From Fidelibacterota bacterium (GTDB taxonomy: Bacteria > Fidelibacterota > Marinisomatia > Marinisomatales > TCS55), in the NCBI GenBank assembly GCA_018674655.1, contig JABGZQ010000056.1:1-37525 (forward strand): a stretch of 37,525 nucleotides of DNA. The letters are read 5' to 3'. The position numbers were made by a program, and so were the translations under genes. The notes below the pieces were generated by a model. It was not told where the DNA came from. It saw nothing but the letters and a program-made list of their open reading frames with translations, and did no database searches. Within the stretch, counting starts at the first letter, position 1. The number at the start of each line of letters is the position of its first letter. Positions 8,906 to 18,637 of this stretch are shown here, in pieces.

Positions 8906-9666
8906 GTCGTTTGATTCTTTCAGTTTTATTTATTTCATCCTCACTATTGGTGGCTCAAACACCATCCATTGAACAAATTCGAGATAATATCATTTCTCAA
9001 TTTGATCGGATTAATGATTATCAGGTGGATATAAAAATATCGGTAAAAATGACGGGTTTCCGAATGCCGAATAAAAAGATTCATATGTATTATAAGAAAC
9101 CGGGAAAAATTAAAGTAAAAACACGAGGATTTGCCATCTTGCCTAAAACGGGTGCGGGTGGAAATCCTAGTGAATTCTTGGATATGTTAAAGCACGTATC
9201 AGAAATCAAAAGAACCATTCGTGACAATAAACCATTTTACAAAATTATGGGAAAGGTGAATCAGGATTCTTTGAAAATTCCATTGCCAGTAAAAAAGGAT
9301 GAATTTCCTGATATAACGATGAATGTTTTTGTGGATGCGAAAAAATGGGTCATTACAGAAGTGGGTGTTTACTTGGATTCAGAAAGTGTATTTACATTGC
9401 AGACAGATTATATTGAAGAAAGTGGAATGATGGTGCCAGAAAAATCCGTATTCAAGGTTGGTGTAAAGGGGATTAGTCGATGGACGACTCAAAATCCATT
9501 TGATTTCGGTGGACCAGGCTCAGATCGACAAGAATTTGAAAATATAGCCAAGAAAGCTGGGTTTGATGCAGAAAAAGATGAATTTGTTGGTGAAATGATT
9601 ATGATTTTTTCTAAATATAAAGTGAACCAAGGAATTGATGATGTATTGTTTATTGAAGAAAACTAA
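8902..9666 (+). CDS. LolA-like exported protein (outer-membrane lipoprotein-sorting fold)
   Basis: A 254-residue protein starting with GTG inside the permease stop (GTGA overlap). Residues 1-19 (MSRLILSVLFISSSLLVAQ) form a signal peptide. The mature part has the LolA/LolB/YdhA-like pattern: an amphipathic helix (IEQIRDNIISQFDRINDYQVDI) followed by beta strands (HMYYKKPGKIKVKTRGFAILP, VFVDAKKWVITEVGVY). Proteins of this fold bind acyl chains or lipoproteins in the periplasm. With the adjacent ABC ATPase and permease it suggests a small envelope lipid or lipoprotein export system; this is inference. It ends exactly one codon before carB starts, with no intergenic base. Confidence 0.75.
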   Translation: MSRLILSVLFISSSLLVAQTPSIEQIRDNIISQFDRINDYQVDIKISVKMTGFRMPNKKIHMYYKKPGKIKVKTRGFAILPKTGAGGNPSEFLDMLKHVSEIKRTIRDNKPFYKIMGKVNQDSLKIPLPVKKDEFPDITMNVFVDAKKWVITEVGVYLDSESVFTLQTDYIEESGMMVPEKSVFKVGVKGISRWTTQNPFDFGGPGSDRQEFENIAKKAGFDAEKDEFVGEMIMIFSKYKVNQGIDDVLFIEEN

Positions 9667-12600
9667 ATGCCAAAACGAACTGATTTAGAATCAATATTAA
9701 TTATTGGCGCAGGCCCCATAGTGATTGGCCAAGCCTGTGAGTTCGACTATTCTGGGACCCAGGCGACCCGCGCATTAAAAGAAGAAGGATATCGCGTCAT
9801 ATTGGTGAATTCTAATCCAGCAACGATTATGACCGATCCAGATCTTGCGGATGCCACCTATATTGAACCCATTACTCCGGAATATGTGGAAGCCATTATA
9901 GAAAAGGAAAGGCCAGATGCCATTCTGCCAACAGTGGGCGGGCAAACGGCCCTAAACCTTGCCATGGATTTACATAAAAATGGCATCTTGAAAAAATATA
10001 ACATTCAACTTATTGGTGCTCAGGTGGATGCAATCGATAAGGCAGAAGATCGGGAACGATTTAAAGAAGCCATGGATGCGGTTGGCATCGAAACGGCTCA
10101 TGGCGGATTTGTGCATAGTTGGGTAGAAGCGGAAGCATCCTTGGATGATATGCAATTCCCTATCATTATTCGCCCGTCATTTACCATGGGGGGGACGGGT
10201 GGATCCGTCGCCTATAATTATGAAGAATTTCAGGAATTGATTGAAAATGGATTGAGTGCAAGCCCCACAACAGAAGTCCTAATTGAAGAATCATTACTTG
10301 GGTGGAAAGAATTTGAAATGGAGGTCGTTCGAGATAATGCAGATAATGCGATTATTATTTGTTCTATCGAAAATATTGATCCCATGGGAGTTCATACCGG
10401 AGATTCAGTAACCGTAGCTCCGGCATTGACGTTAACCGACAAAGAATACCAGAAAATGAGAAATTGGTCTATTCAATGTTTGCGAACGATTGGTGTGGAA
10501 ACGGGAGGTTCCAACGTGCAATTTGCGGTGAACCCTGAAAATGGACGAATGATTGTGATCGAAATGAATCCTCGCGTGAGTCGGTCATCAGCCCTTGCTT
10601 CAAAGGCCACTGGATTCCCCATCGCAAAAGTGGCGGCAAAGTTGGCCGTTGGTTATACTTTGGATGAACTTCCCAATGATATTACCGGAAAAACCTTAGC
10701 GGCATTTGAACCGACAATCGATTATATTGTCACCAAAGTACCGAGGTTTGATTTTGAAAAATTCCCATCAGCGTCTGGGCACCTGGGGGTACAGATGCAA
10801 AGCGTTGGGGAAGCCATGTCCATCGGCAGAACCTTCCGGGAATCTCTTCAGAAAGCTTTTCGATCGTTGGAAGTAGGATTGGAGGGGTTGGAATCCAAGC
10901 CACTGGCAGAGGGAGATCCAGACGTGATTCGTGCACGACCGTTGGATATGTCTACTTTACGTTACGGCACCGCATTTAGGTTATTAAAAGTCCGCCAGGC
11001 ATTTGTAGAAGGTCAATCTGTAGAAGATATATTTAAAGCCACAAAAATAGATCCTTGGTTTTTGCATCAGATTAATATTCTCGTAGAGACGCAGTACAAT
11101 TCAACGCTGAAAGAATTAAAAAAAGATGGATACTCTGATAAACAAATCGGGCGGATGACTGGAAAAACTGAATTGGAAATACGTGCCCAGCGAAAAGAAG
11201 AGTTGATTTACCCATCTTACAAAGTCGTGGACACTTGTGCCGCTGAATTTGCCGCACAGACGCCCTATTGCTATTCCACATATGATGAAGAAAATGAGAT
11301 TAAACCCATCGATGGGAAAAAAGTCATAATACTGGGTGGGGGTCCCAACCGAATTGGGCAAGGTATTGAATTTGATTATTGCTGTGTTCAGGCAGTATTT
11401 GGATTGCAAGACCAGGGATATAAAACAATTATGGTGAATTGTAATCCAGAAACGGTGAGTACAGATTTTGATTTGGTAGATCGGCTCTATTTTGAACCTG
11501 TCACCTTTGAAGATGTACTTAATATTGTGGAATTTGAAAAACCAGATGGTGTGCTGGTTCAGTTTGGGGGACAAACGCCATTGAAGATCGCAAATGCGTT
11601 GGCAGACGCCGGTGTTCCAATTATCGGGACGTCTCCGGAAAATATTGATTTAGCTGAGGATAGAAAAAAGTTTGGGAAAATTTTGGATAAACTAAGTGTC
11701 ACTTGTCCGAAATATGGGACAGGAAGAACATTGGATGAAGTGGTGGTGGTGGCAGAAGAAATTGGCTTCCCTGTATTGGCGCGCCCCAGTTATGTATTGG
11801 GTGGCAGAGCAATGGAAATTGTATACGCCAAGGAACAACTCATTGATTATATTTCCCGAAACGCAGATGTGACCGAAGGGCATCCTATCCTGATAGATGA
11901 ATTTTTAGAGGATGCCTTTGAGTTTGATGTGGATGCTTTATGTGATGGTGAATCAGTTCATATCGGTGCCGTGATGCAGCATATCGAGGAAGCTGGGATT
12001 CATTCCGGAGATTCAGCATGTGTTTTGCCACCATACCGAATTACCACTGAAGCCATGGATGAAATTATTCGGATCACCAAATCATTAGCGCGTGAACTGA
12101 ATGTGATTGGTCTTATTAATCTCCAGTTCGCTTTTAAAGATGGTATCATTTATGTATTAGAGGTAAACCCTCGAGGGAGTAGAACCGTTCCCTTTGTGAG
12201 TAAGGCGACCGATAAGCCTTTAGCGAGAATTGCTGCACAGCTGGCAACAGGCGCTAAACTATCTGAATTTGATTTAAATAGTTGGGATGACAATAATCAT
12301 GTAGCAGTTAAAGAAGCGGTTTTACCATTTAATAAATTTCCTGAAGAATCTATTTTTTTAAGTCCAGAAATGAAATCCACAGGTGAAGTTATGGGAATAT
12401 CCAACACCATGGGTGAATCATTTAGGAGAGCTTCAATTAGTGCGGGAAACCAATTGCCAGATTCTGGGACAGTATTTATTTCTGTGAATGATTCCGACAA
12501 AATGAATGTTATTCCCATCGCAAGAGATCTTCATGAAATTGGATTCAAATTGGTGGGGACATCAGGTACGGCAAAAGAATTAAACCGGAATGGTATTCCA

Positions 12601-12855
12601 GCGATGTCGGTATTTAAGGTGGGTGAGGGTCGCCCAAATGTAGTGGATGGAATCAAAAATGGGGAAGTGAATTTGGTGATTAATACCCCCATGGGTGCCC
12701 AGGCAAGATATGATGAAGAAGCCATCGGACGATCCTGCATCCAAAAAGGGATCCAAGCCATCACAACGCTTTCCGGCGCTGCAGCAGTTGTGAGAGCTAT
12801 TCGGTTGGCGGGGAAGAAAATTGAGGTAAAATCGATTCAGGAATATCATAATTAA
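9667..12855 (+). CDS. carB: Carbamoyl-phosphate synthase large subunit
   Basis: A 1062-residue CarB, close to the usual 1070. It makes carbamoyl phosphate from bicarbonate, ammonia delivered by CarA, and two ATP. Two homologous halves are visible: [19 protein letters not shown] at the N-terminus and [16 protein letters not shown] near residue 556, each followed by an ATP-grasp domain (about 128-320 and 670-860) with [16 protein letters not shown] and [16 protein letters not shown] loops. Residues about 930-1062 are the MGS-like allosteric domain ([17 protein letters not shown]). The ATG directly follows the LolA-like stop. It is followed after 41 bases by the arginine leader peptide controlling argGH, so arginine and pyrimidine precursors are made from one region. 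Confidence 0.98.
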   Translation: MPKRTDLESILIIGAGPIVIGQACEFDYSGTQATRALKEEGYRVILVNSNPATIMTDPDLADATYIEPITPEYVEAIIEKERPDAILPTVGGQTALNLAMDLHKNGILKKYNIQLIGAQVDAIDKAEDRERFKEAMDAVGIETAHGGFVHSWVEAEASLDDMQFPIIIRPSFTMGGTGGSVAYNYEEFQELIENGLSASPTTEVLIEESLLGWKEFEMEVVRDNADNAIIICSIENIDPMGVHTGDSVTVAPALTLTDKEYQKMRNWSIQCLRTIGVETGGSNVQFAVNPENGRMIVIEMNPRVSRSSALASKATGFPIAKVAAKLAVGYTLDELPNDITGKTLAAFEPTIDYIVTKVPRFDFEKFPSASGHLGVQMQSVGEAMSIGRTFRESLQKAFRSLEVGLEGLESKPLAEGDPDVIRARPLDMSTLRYGTAFRLLKVRQAFVEGQSVEDIFKATKIDPWFLHQINILVETQYNSTLKELKKDGYSDKQIGRMTGKTELEIRAQRKEELIYPSYKVVDTCAAEFAAQTPYCYSTYDEENEIKPIDGKKVIILGGGPNRIGQGIEFDYCCVQAVFGLQDQGYKTIMVNCNPETVSTDFDLVDRLYFEPVTFEDVLNIVEFEKPDGVLVQFGGQTPLKIANALADAGVPIIGTSPENIDLAEDRKKFGKILDKLSVTCPKYGTGRTLDEVVVVAEEIGFPVLARPSYVLGGRAMEIVYAKEQLIDYISRNADVTEGHPILIDEFLEDAFEFDVDALCDGESVHIGAVMQHIEEAGIHSGDSACVLPPYRITTEAMDEIIRITKSLARELNVIGLINLQFAFKDGIIYVLEVNPRGSRTVPFVSKATDKPLARIAAQLATGAKLSEFDLNSWDDNNHVAVKEAVLPFNKFPEESIFLSPEMKSTGEVMGISNTMGESFRRASISAGNQLPDSGTVFISVNDSDKMNVIPIARDLHEIGFKLVGTSGTAKELNRNGIPAMSVFKVGEGRPNVVDGIKNGEVNLVINTPMGAQARYDEEAIGRSCIQKGIQAITTLSGAAAVVRAIRLAGKKIEVKSIQEYHN

Positions 12856-12857
12856 TG

Positions 12858-12884
12858 TTGGTTCCTGTTCTCATTATCTATTAT
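12858..12884 (+). promoter_or_regulatory. Possible promoter for the argGH leader
   Basis: TTGGTT (12858-12863) as a -35-like box and TATTAT (12879-12884) as a -10-like box are 15 bases apart, slightly short of the ideal. The leader ATG is only 12 bases after the second box, so the mRNA would have a very short 5' end, consistent with the absence of an SD sequence. Weak, based on consensus only. Confidence 0.3.
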
Positions 12885-12896
12885 TTTCCTTTCGTT

Positions 12897-12965
12897 ATGT
12901 TAGACAATCAACGTAGGAATAGAGTAGAACGACGCCGTCCCAATGAATGGGAGGGACATCGGTAG
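12897..12965 (+). CDS. Arginine-rich leader peptide of argGH attenuator
   Basis: A 22-codon ORF from ATG 12897 to TAG 12963-12965. Arg occupies residues 6, 7, 9, 12, 13, 14 and 22: seven of 22, with one pair and one triplet, coded by CGT, AGG, AGA, CGA, CGC, CGT and CGG. It begins MLDNQRRNRVERRRP. It lies between carB and argG and is followed by an intrinsic terminator 18 bases before argG, exactly where a regulatory peptide sensing charged tRNA-Arg would be placed. Codons 18-20 contain the strand that can pair with the terminator's 5' arm. No SD precedes it. It is judged functional as a translated regulatory element rather than as a protein product. Confidence 0.85.
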   Translation: MLDNQRRNRVERRRPNEWEGHR

Positions 12966-13033
12966 CGCTTGTCGTTAAGTCATTAAAAAAGATTTAAAAA
13001 TAAAGCCCTCCGGATGTTCCGGGGGGCTTTTTG
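12928..13033 (+). promoter_or_regulatory. Arginine-responsive transcription attenuator of argGH
   Basis: Four competing segments can be drawn. Protector (1:2): GTCCC 12937-12941 with GGGAC 12953-12957, closed by GCC/GGT and AACGAC 12928-12933 with GTCGTT 12971-12976. Antiterminator (2:3): GGAGGG 12950-12955 with CCCTCC 13006-13011. Terminator (3:4): 13002-13014 with 13018-13030. A ribosome stalled at the Arg triplet (12930-12938) covers segment 1 and frees segment 2 for the antiterminator. A ribosome reaching the stop at 12963 covers segment 2 and lets the terminator form. This reproduces trp/his-type logic. Pairings were read by eye, without energy calculation. Confidence 0.82.
13002..13033 (+). 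terminator. Intrinsic terminator in argGH leader
   Basis: AAAGCCCTCCGGA (13002-13014) pairs with TCCGGGGGGCTTT (13018-13030) in a 13-bp stem (one G-U pair) with a 3-base loop and a short T tract (13028-13032). It ends 18 bases before argG, too close to be only the carB terminator, and its 5' arm is the target of the antiterminator strand. Confidence 0.9.
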
Positions 13034-13050
13034 TTATTGAAAGGAAAAGG

Positions 13051-14313
13051 ATGAAAAATAAAAAAATAATACTGGCCTACAGTGGAGGACTTGATACCTC
13101 TATTATTTTAAAATGGCTGGTGAACAAAGGATATGATGTTATCTGCTTTATTGGTGATGTGGGGCAGAAAGATGATTTTAAAGCGGCAGAATCAAAAGCA
13201 TTGGATTTAGGTGCGTCAAAGGTCCATGTGAAAAACCTTCAAAAGGAATTTGTTACGGACTACATATTCCCGGCACTTCAAGGCAACGCACTTTACGAAG
13301 GGCGATATTTATTAGGGACATCCCTGGCTCGGCCCGTACTGGCAAAAGCTCAGATTAAAATTGCTCATGAAGAGGGAGCTACGATTGTATCTCATGGATC
13401 TACGGGGAAAGGAAACGACCAAGTCCGATTTGAGTTGGCCTATTATGCTTTAGATCCAAATATTCAAGTATTCGCCCCTTGGAAGGATATTGAATTTTTA
13501 GAACAGTTTAAGGGCCGGAATGATTTACTTACCTATGCGGATGAGTGGAATATTTCTGTGACAGCAACAAAAAAAATGCCATATAGTGAAGACGAAAATC
13601 TCATGCATATCAGCCATGAAGCGGGTGTATTAGAGGATCCATCTGCCCGCCCGGATGCATCTGTATTTAGCATGACCAATGGGATTAGCGATGCACCGGG
13701 AAAAGAGACATTATTGGAAATTGAATTCGAAAATGGAATGCCGACACAGGTAAAAAACTTGGATGATGGAACGATAAAAATCGATAGTCTAGAAATGTTT
13801 TTATATCTGAATGAAATGGGAAGTCTCCATGGTATTGGTCGAGTGGATATGGTGGAAAACAGATTTATTGGTATCAAATCCAGAGGTGTTTATGAAACAC
13901 CCGGGGCTACCATCCTCTGGGAAGCACATAGGGATCTGGAAGGGGTTGCCATGGATAAAGAAGTGATGCATATCAGAGATATGTTAATTCCGAAGTTTGG
14001 AGAATTGATATATAATGGGTTCTGGTTTTCTCCGGAAATGGATTTTCTGTTGACATCAATCAATAAAAGCCAAGAGGCTGTAGATGGCACGGTGCGGGTG
14101 GCACTATTAAAAGGGAATGTGATATCTATCGGGAGGGAATCACCCACATCATTGTATGATCAAGATATGTCCAGCATGGATATAGAAGGCGGATTTGACG
14201 CAACGGATTCTCAAGGATTCATCAATATTAATGCCATTCGACTCAAAGCACATAATCTGGTATTGCACAGAAGAAATCCATATAAATGGAGAAAGGAATC
14301 AAGTGATGAGTAA
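13051..14313 (+). CDS. argG: Argininosuccinate synthase
   Basis: A 420-residue enzyme joining citrulline and aspartate with ATP to argininosuccinate, the penultimate step of arginine synthesis. The N-terminal PP-loop SGGLDTS is at residues 11-17, with [19 protein letters not shown] (citrulline/aspartate-binding region) and IEFENGMP in the second domain. Length is normal. ATG 13051 is preceded by AAAGGAAAAGG, a good SD with short spacing. It overlaps argH by eight bases. Expression is probably controlled by the arginine leader peptide and terminator immediately upstream. Confidence 0.97.
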   Translation: MKNKKIILAYSGGLDTSIILKWLVNKGYDVICFIGDVGQKDDFKAAESKALDLGASKVHVKNLQKEFVTDYIFPALQGNALYEGRYLLGTSLARPVLAKAQIKIAHEEGATIVSHGSTGKGNDQVRFELAYYALDPNIQVFAPWKDIEFLEQFKGRNDLLTYADEWNISVTATKKMPYSEDENLMHISHEAGVLEDPSARPDASVFSMTNGISDAPGKETLLEIEFENGMPTQVKNLDDGTIKIDSLEMFLYLNEMGSLHGIGRVDMVENRFIGIKSRGVYETPGATILWEAHRDLEGVAMDKEVMHIRDMLIPKFGELIYNGFWFSPEMDFLLTSINKSQEAVDGTVRVALLKGNVISIGRESPTSLYDQDMSSMDIEGGFDATDSQGFININAIRLKAHNLVLHRRNPYKWRKESSDE

Positions 14314-15490
14314 ACTTTGGGATAAGGGTGTCGATCTTGATAAAGCAGTGGAAGCATTTACGGTGGGAAAAGATCCTGAATTAGATAATGTTTTAATTCC
14401 TTATGATTGCAAGGCATCCATTGCCCACGCCCGGATGTTGGGTGAAATGGGATACCTTGAAAATAATGAAGTTGAAAAATTGGTGATGGAACTTGAAAAT
14501 ATTATCACCTTTCACAGAGAGGATAATTTTACCATAAAGGTATCCCAAGAAGATTGCCATACAGCCATTGAAGAATATTTGGTTGAGCAATTAGGGGATG
14601 TAGGTAAAAAAATTCATACGGCTCGATCTCGAAATGACCAAGTCCTAACTGCCCTCCGGCTCTATTATAAAGAAGCATTACAAGAAATAATTGATCTGGG
14701 TGAAAGCTGGATAAAAGTCTTGGAGAAATTTGGAGAAGAGAATTATGATGTTTCTTTTCCCGGCTATACTCATATGCAAAAAGCGATGCCCTCTTCAATG
14801 GCCATGTGGGCAGGTGCTTATGTCGATGGAATGAAAGACGATTTATCCATGCTTAAATCAGTTGCAAAACTGATTGACCAATCGCCCTTAGGTTCGGCTG
14901 CCGGGTATGGCGTGCCCATTAAAATTGATAAAGAAATGACAGCAAAAGAAATGGGATTCGATCGGGTTCAAAACAATCCTATTTACTGCCAGCTAAGTCG
15001 TGGAAAATTCGAATTATCTATTTTGCATAGTTTGAGCCAGATTATGTTGACTATTAATCGTTTGGCTTCAGATTTGATTTTATACTCCATGACTGAGTTT
15101 GGGTATATCTCTCTACCGGAAGAATTCTGTACGGGCAGTTCAATCATGCCCCAAAAGAAAAATCCCGATGTGCTGGAGCTATTACGGGGAAGTTATCACA
15201 TCATTTCTGGGTATGAAACCCAGGTGAAAGGATTAACGGCCAATCTCATTTCCGGCTATAACAGAGATATACAACTATCCAAAGAACCTATCATGCAGGG
15301 GATAAACTTGGGGATTGATTGTTTTAAAATCAGTGCGGCTGTTATTGAAGCATTAAAGGTGAATAAAGATATTTGTGACGCTGCCATGACAGATGAACTT
15401 TTTGAAACAGAAAAAGCATATAAACTTGTTGAAAAAGGGATCCCATTTCGGGAAGCATATCGGCAAGTGGCAGATGCCATCAAAAAGTAA
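14306..15490 (+). CDS. argH: Argininosuccinate lyase, short form
   Basis: Argininosuccinate lyase releases arginine and fumarate. The start is placed at ATG 14306, eight bases inside argG, after GAAAGGA; the protein then begins [21 protein letters not shown], as in homologues, whereas the frame upstream is argG sequence in another phase. Fumarase/aspartase superfamily marks: [34 protein letters not shown] and the signature [12 protein letters not shown] with the catalytic Ser near 278-279. At 394 residues it is about 60 shorter than E. coli ArgH, ending after [15 protein letters not shown] where others carry a further helical C-terminal segment. The stop abuts the convergent aroQ stop. Confidence 0.95.
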   Translation: MSKLWDKGVDLDKAVEAFTVGKDPELDNVLIPYDCKASIAHARMLGEMGYLENNEVEKLVMELENIITFHREDNFTIKVSQEDCHTAIEEYLVEQLGDVGKKIHTARSRNDQVLTALRLYYKEALQEIIDLGESWIKVLEKFGEENYDVSFPGYTHMQKAMPSSMAMWAGAYVDGMKDDLSMLKSVAKLIDQSPLGSAAGYGVPIKIDKEMTAKEMGFDRVQNNPIYCQLSRGKFELSILHSLSQIMLTINRLASDLILYSMTEFGYISLPEEFCTGSSIMPQKKNPDVLELLRGSYHIISGYETQVKGLTANLISGYNRDIQLSKEPIMQGINLGIDCFKISAAVIEALKVNKDICDAAMTDELFETEKAYKLVEKGIPFREAYRQVADAIKK

Positions 15491-15913
15491 TTAATTAATT
15501 AGGCGTTGTATTCCTTTTAAATAACCTATTTTTCCTAATCCGGAAATTTGATCAAGACATACATCCTTAATGACCGAAATTTCCCGAAAATCTTCCCGAG
15601 TATTAATATCACTTAAATGAACTTCCACGGTGGGAACGTTTATAGCTGAGATGGCATCACGTATGGCATAGGAATAATGGGTGAATGCGCCAGGATTAAT
15701 AACGATACCGCCCACATTACCCATGGCACCGTGGATGAAGTCAATGAGTTCACCCTCATGGTTGGACTGAAACCAGGTGATGGAATGCCCATCTGATTCC
15801 GGTTGATCGTTTAACCAATTCTCAATATCAGATAATGATTCGCTACCATAGATATCTGGTTCACGAATACCAAGTAAATTCAAATTAGGCCCATTGATAA
15901 TAAGTATTTTCAA
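15491..15913 (-). CDS. aroQ: 3-dehydroquinate dehydratase, type II
   Basis: A 140-residue type II dehydroquinase, the dodecameric small form, converting 3-dehydroquinate to 3-dehydroshikimate. Motifs: NGPNLNLLGIREPDIYG with catalytic Tyr22, WFQSNHEGELID, VINPGAFTHYSYAIRDA (carrying the active-site Asn) and VEVHLSD with catalytic His near 101. It is the last gene of the minus-strand aromatic operon, overlapping the aroB stop by four bases (ATGA). Its stop is immediately next to the argH stop, with no space for a conventional terminator between the convergent units. Confidence 0.96.
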   Translation of the reverse strand: MKILIINGPNLNLLGIREPDIYGSESLSDIENWLNDQPESDGHSITWFQSNHEGELIDFIHGAMGNVGGIVINPGAFTHYSYAIRDAISAINVPTVEVHLSDINTREDFREISVIKDVCLDQISGLGKIGYLKGIQRLIN

Positions 15914-16980
15914 TTGAGCGCCTTCAACGATTCTTGAATTAATTCTTCAGTTACATCTGTAGAGGATAAGGCGTTTCCCAGGCCATCTAATAGTACAAAA
16001 TTCAGGACACCTTTTTCTGATTTTTTATCGGTCTTGATAAATGGCATTAAATGATTTCCGTTTATATGGGATAATTGTGGTAAGGGTAATTGATTAATAG
16101 TCTGGCTCAAAGTTGACAGTTCTTCTTTTGAAAGCAGATTCAGTTTTTGAGAAATAAACCCAGCGCATTTCATACCCAGAGCCACGGCCTCTCCATGACG
16201 AATTTTTCCATAACCTAAGTGAGATTCAAGAGCATGTCCAATTGTGTGGCCAAAATTAAGGATGCGTCGCAGATCACCTTCCCGCTCATCTTTAGAAACA
16301 ACTTCTGCCTTGATTTTACAGGATTTACGAATGGCGTCTTCAAAAGGGAAAGAATCAATGTTTTCCAACCAGGTGGATATATCAATTAAAAAGGCTTTAT
16401 TCCAAATTGCGCCATATTTTATAACTTCACCCAACCCGGAAAAGACTTCTTCTTGGGGAAGGGTTTGTAAAATATCTGGATCAACTATTACGCCTTGTGG
16501 TTGATATATCGACCCGACAAGGTTTTTCCCCTCGGCGATATTGATTCCGGTCTTTCCGCCAATGGAAGAATCTACCATGGCCAATAATGTTGTTGGGATT
16601 TGGTAATAGTCTATTCCACGCATAAACGTTGAAGATAAAAAGCCTGCTACATCTCCAACAACGCCACCCCCAAGGGCCAAAATATTTGTTTTTCGATCAC
16701 AGCTAAACTCAACCATCTGACTGATAACACGACTAAACTCATTGAGGCTTTTGGCTGCTTCCCCTATAGGTAGGGTGATGAATTCACAATCAAACCCCGA
16801 CGCTTTCAAATTATTTACGAGATCAAACCCAAATAATTCCATTAATCGATATTGAGAAATCACAATCCATTTTTGGCCCTCATTATTATCGGAAAGAATA
16901 GAGGGGACATGATTCAAAAGGCCCGATTCTACGTGAATAGGGTATGATCGTTCTTCAAGGTTTACTTGGATTGTATTCAT
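15910..16980 (-). CDS. aroB: 3-dehydroquinate synthase
   Basis: A 356-residue NAD- and metal-dependent enzyme converting DAHP to 3-dehydroquinate. Motifs: LALGGGVVGDVAGFLSSTFMRG (NAD-binding), IPTTLLAMVDSSIGGKTGIN, LVGSIYQPQGVIVDP, GLGEVIKYG and RRILNFGHTIGHALE (metal-binding His). Length is normal. The ATG overlaps the aroK stop by one base and the end overlaps aroQ by four, so it is translationally coupled within the operon. Confidence 0.97.
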   Translation of the reverse strand: MNTIQVNLEERSYPIHVESGLLNHVPSILSDNNEGQKWIVISQYRLMELFGFDLVNNLKASGFDCEFITLPIGEAAKSLNEFSRVISQMVEFSCDRKTNILALGGGVVGDVAGFLSSTFMRGIDYYQIPTTLLAMVDSSIGGKTGINIAEGKNLVGSIYQPQGVIVDPDILQTLPQEEVFSGLGEVIKYGAIWNKAFLIDISTWLENIDSFPFEDAIRKSCKIKAEVVSKDEREGDLRRILNFGHTIGHALESHLGYGKIRHGEAVALGMKCAGFISQKLNLLSKEELSTLSQTINQLPLPQLSHINGNHLMPFIKTDKKSEKGVLNFVLLDGLGNALSSTDVTEELIQESLKALN

Positions 16981-17477
16981 TAATTGATTTGATTATAAAT
17001 ATTAATTGCCACTTCTTCGGCGGTGCTTTGATTCGTATTTACGGAAAAATGACAAGTGTCTTTATATAAGTTTTCTCGATCAGCCCATAATCGGCTTAAT
17101 TCGTTTTCTACTTCTTTACCACCCAGCAAGGGTCTATCTATTACAGATTGGAGGCGTTTTGCCAATACCGGGATTGATGTATCTAAAAAAATCACTTTTC
17201 CTGAAGAAGCAAGTTGATTTCGATTCGTTTGATTTAATACAATGCCACCACCACAGGCAGCGACCACATTAGAATTCTCGATTGTCTCCAATACCTCAGA
17301 TTCTAACTGTCGAAATCGTGATTCTCCATCTTCTGTAAAAATTTCTGAAATTGTTTTATGGGCTTTCACTTCTATATAGTGATCTATATCTAAAAAAGGG
17401 ATCTCTAATTTTTTTGAAAGTATTTTACCGACTGTTGATTTGCCAGAACCCATCATACCAATTAAATAAATATTCAT
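16980..17477 (-). CDS. aroK: Shikimate kinase
   Basis: A 165-residue kinase phosphorylating shikimate at the 3-OH. The start is set at the ATG at 17477, overlapping the aroC stop by one base (TAATG) and giving MNIYLIGMMGSGKST with the P-loop at residues 7-15; the frame extends 31 codons further upstream but that stretch is aroC sequence in another phase. Other marks: FLDIDHYIE (shikimate-binding Asp), ESRFRQLE, AACGGGIVL and the lid region RPLLGG. Length is typical for AroK. Confidence 0.96.
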   Translation of the reverse strand: MNIYLIGMMGSGKSTVGKILSKKLEIPFLDIDHYIEVKAHKTISEIFTEDGESRFRQLESEVLETIENSNVVAACGGGIVLNQTNRNQLASSGKVIFLDTSIPVLAKRLQSVIDRPLLGGKEVENELSRLWADRENLYKDTCHFSVNTNQSTAEEVAINIYNQIN

Positions 17478-18637
17478 TAATATTTTGCTGTTGCTTTCAG
17501 GTGCGCTTTTAGTTGATCCATGGAATCGCCACCAAATTTTTCTAATAATGCATCTGCCAAAACGAAACACAGCATGGTTTCTGCAATTATAGACGCCGCT
17601 GGTACGGCGCAGGAATCGGTTCGCTCTTTATGGGCATCCTTTTCATTTTTTGAATTAATATCAACAGAGCGAAGGGGTTTGATCAATGTAGGAATCGGTT
17701 TCATCGCCATTCGCAATAAAATGGGTTGAGCATTACTCATGCCACCTTCAATACCACCGGCATTATTAGAATAACGAGTGTACTTTTCACCATCATGCCC
17801 GATTTCATCGTGGACTTCACTACCAAACTTTCTTGCATCACCAAACCCACCGCCGATCTCAATCCCCTTGAATGCATTTACACTCATCATTAAAGCGGTA
17901 ATGCGAGCGTGTAATTTTCTATCCCATTGTGTATAAGATCCGAGACCATAGGGCAGTCCAGTGGCAATCACTTCAAAAACACCGCCAACGGAATCCCCTG
18001 CTTTTTTTGCATCATCGATTGTTTTGACCATTGCGGCCTCTGCTTCTTTATCTAGGCATCGAACAGAGGAGGCATCCGCCCTTTTACTTAGCTGATTCGG
18101 GTTAAGGTTATTCGGGACTATGCTTTCATCTTTCACATCATGAATCTCCAAAACTCGACTTCCCACTTCTACACCCACATCCTCTAAGAGTTTTCTGCAG
18201 ATGGATCCCAATGCAACTCGCATGGTTGTTTCTCGGGCGCTGGATCGTTCTAGCACATTTCGAATATCGTCAAACCCATATTTTTGAATACCGGCTAAAT
18301 CTGCATGGCCGGGCCGGGGGACTGTCACTTTATGAATATCCTCATTTACAGCTGAAATAGACATTTTTTTTGTCCAGTTTTCCCAATCTTTGTTTCGAAC
18401 GATAAGTCCTGTCGGTGTTCCCAGCGTTTCACTATGTCTTACACCGCACCAGATTTCCGCATGGTCTTTTTCGATATTCATTCGTCCACCACGACCATGG
18501 CCCATTTGTCTCCGTTCCAATTGAACACCAATATATTCTTCTGAGATTTCCAACCCCGCTGGTATACCATCCAAGATTCCTAAAAGGCCTTGCCCATGAG
18601 ATTCCCCTGCGGTTAAAAACTTTAATCGAGTTAACAT
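17477..18637 (-). CDS. aroC: Chorismate synthase
   Basis: A 386-residue FMN-dependent enzyme converting EPSP to chorismate. Family signatures: GESHGQGLLGILDGIPAG, RRQMGHGRGGRMNIEKD, GVRHSETLGTPTG, RPGHADLAG, RSSARETTMRVALGS and the C-terminal HKERTDSCAVPAASII. Length is slightly above E. coli AroC and typical of other bacteria. The start ATG lies seven bases inside aroE. Confidence 0.97.
   Translation of the reverse strand: MLTRLKFLTAGESHGQGLLGILDGIPAGLEISEEYIGVQLERRQMGHGRGGRMNIEKDHAEIWCGVRHSETLGTPTGLIVRNKDWENWTKKMSISAVNEDIHKVTVPRPGHADLAGIQKYGFDDIRNVLERSSARETTMRVALGSICRKLLEDVGVEVGSRVLEIHDVKDESIVPNNLNPNQLSKRADASSVRCLDKEAEAAMVKTIDDAKKAGDSVGGVFEVIATGLPYGLGSYTQWDRKLHARITALMMSVNAFKGIEIGGGFGDARKFGSEVHDEIGHDGEKYTRYSNNAGGIEGGMSNAQPILLRMAMKPIPTLIKPLRSVDINSKNEKDAHKERTDSCAVPAASIIAETMLCFVLADALLEKFGGDSMDQLKAHLKATAKY

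Noticed and set aside
14195-14305. N-terminal extension of ArgH upstream of 14306
   Set aside because: This stretch is argG coding in another frame, homologues start at MSKLWDKG, and the ATG at 14306 has an SD-like GAAAGGA.
17478-17570. 31-codon extension of shikimate kinase
   Set aside because: It lies within aroC; the P-loop start MNIYLIGMMGSGKST with the TAATG junction is the normal AroK beginning.
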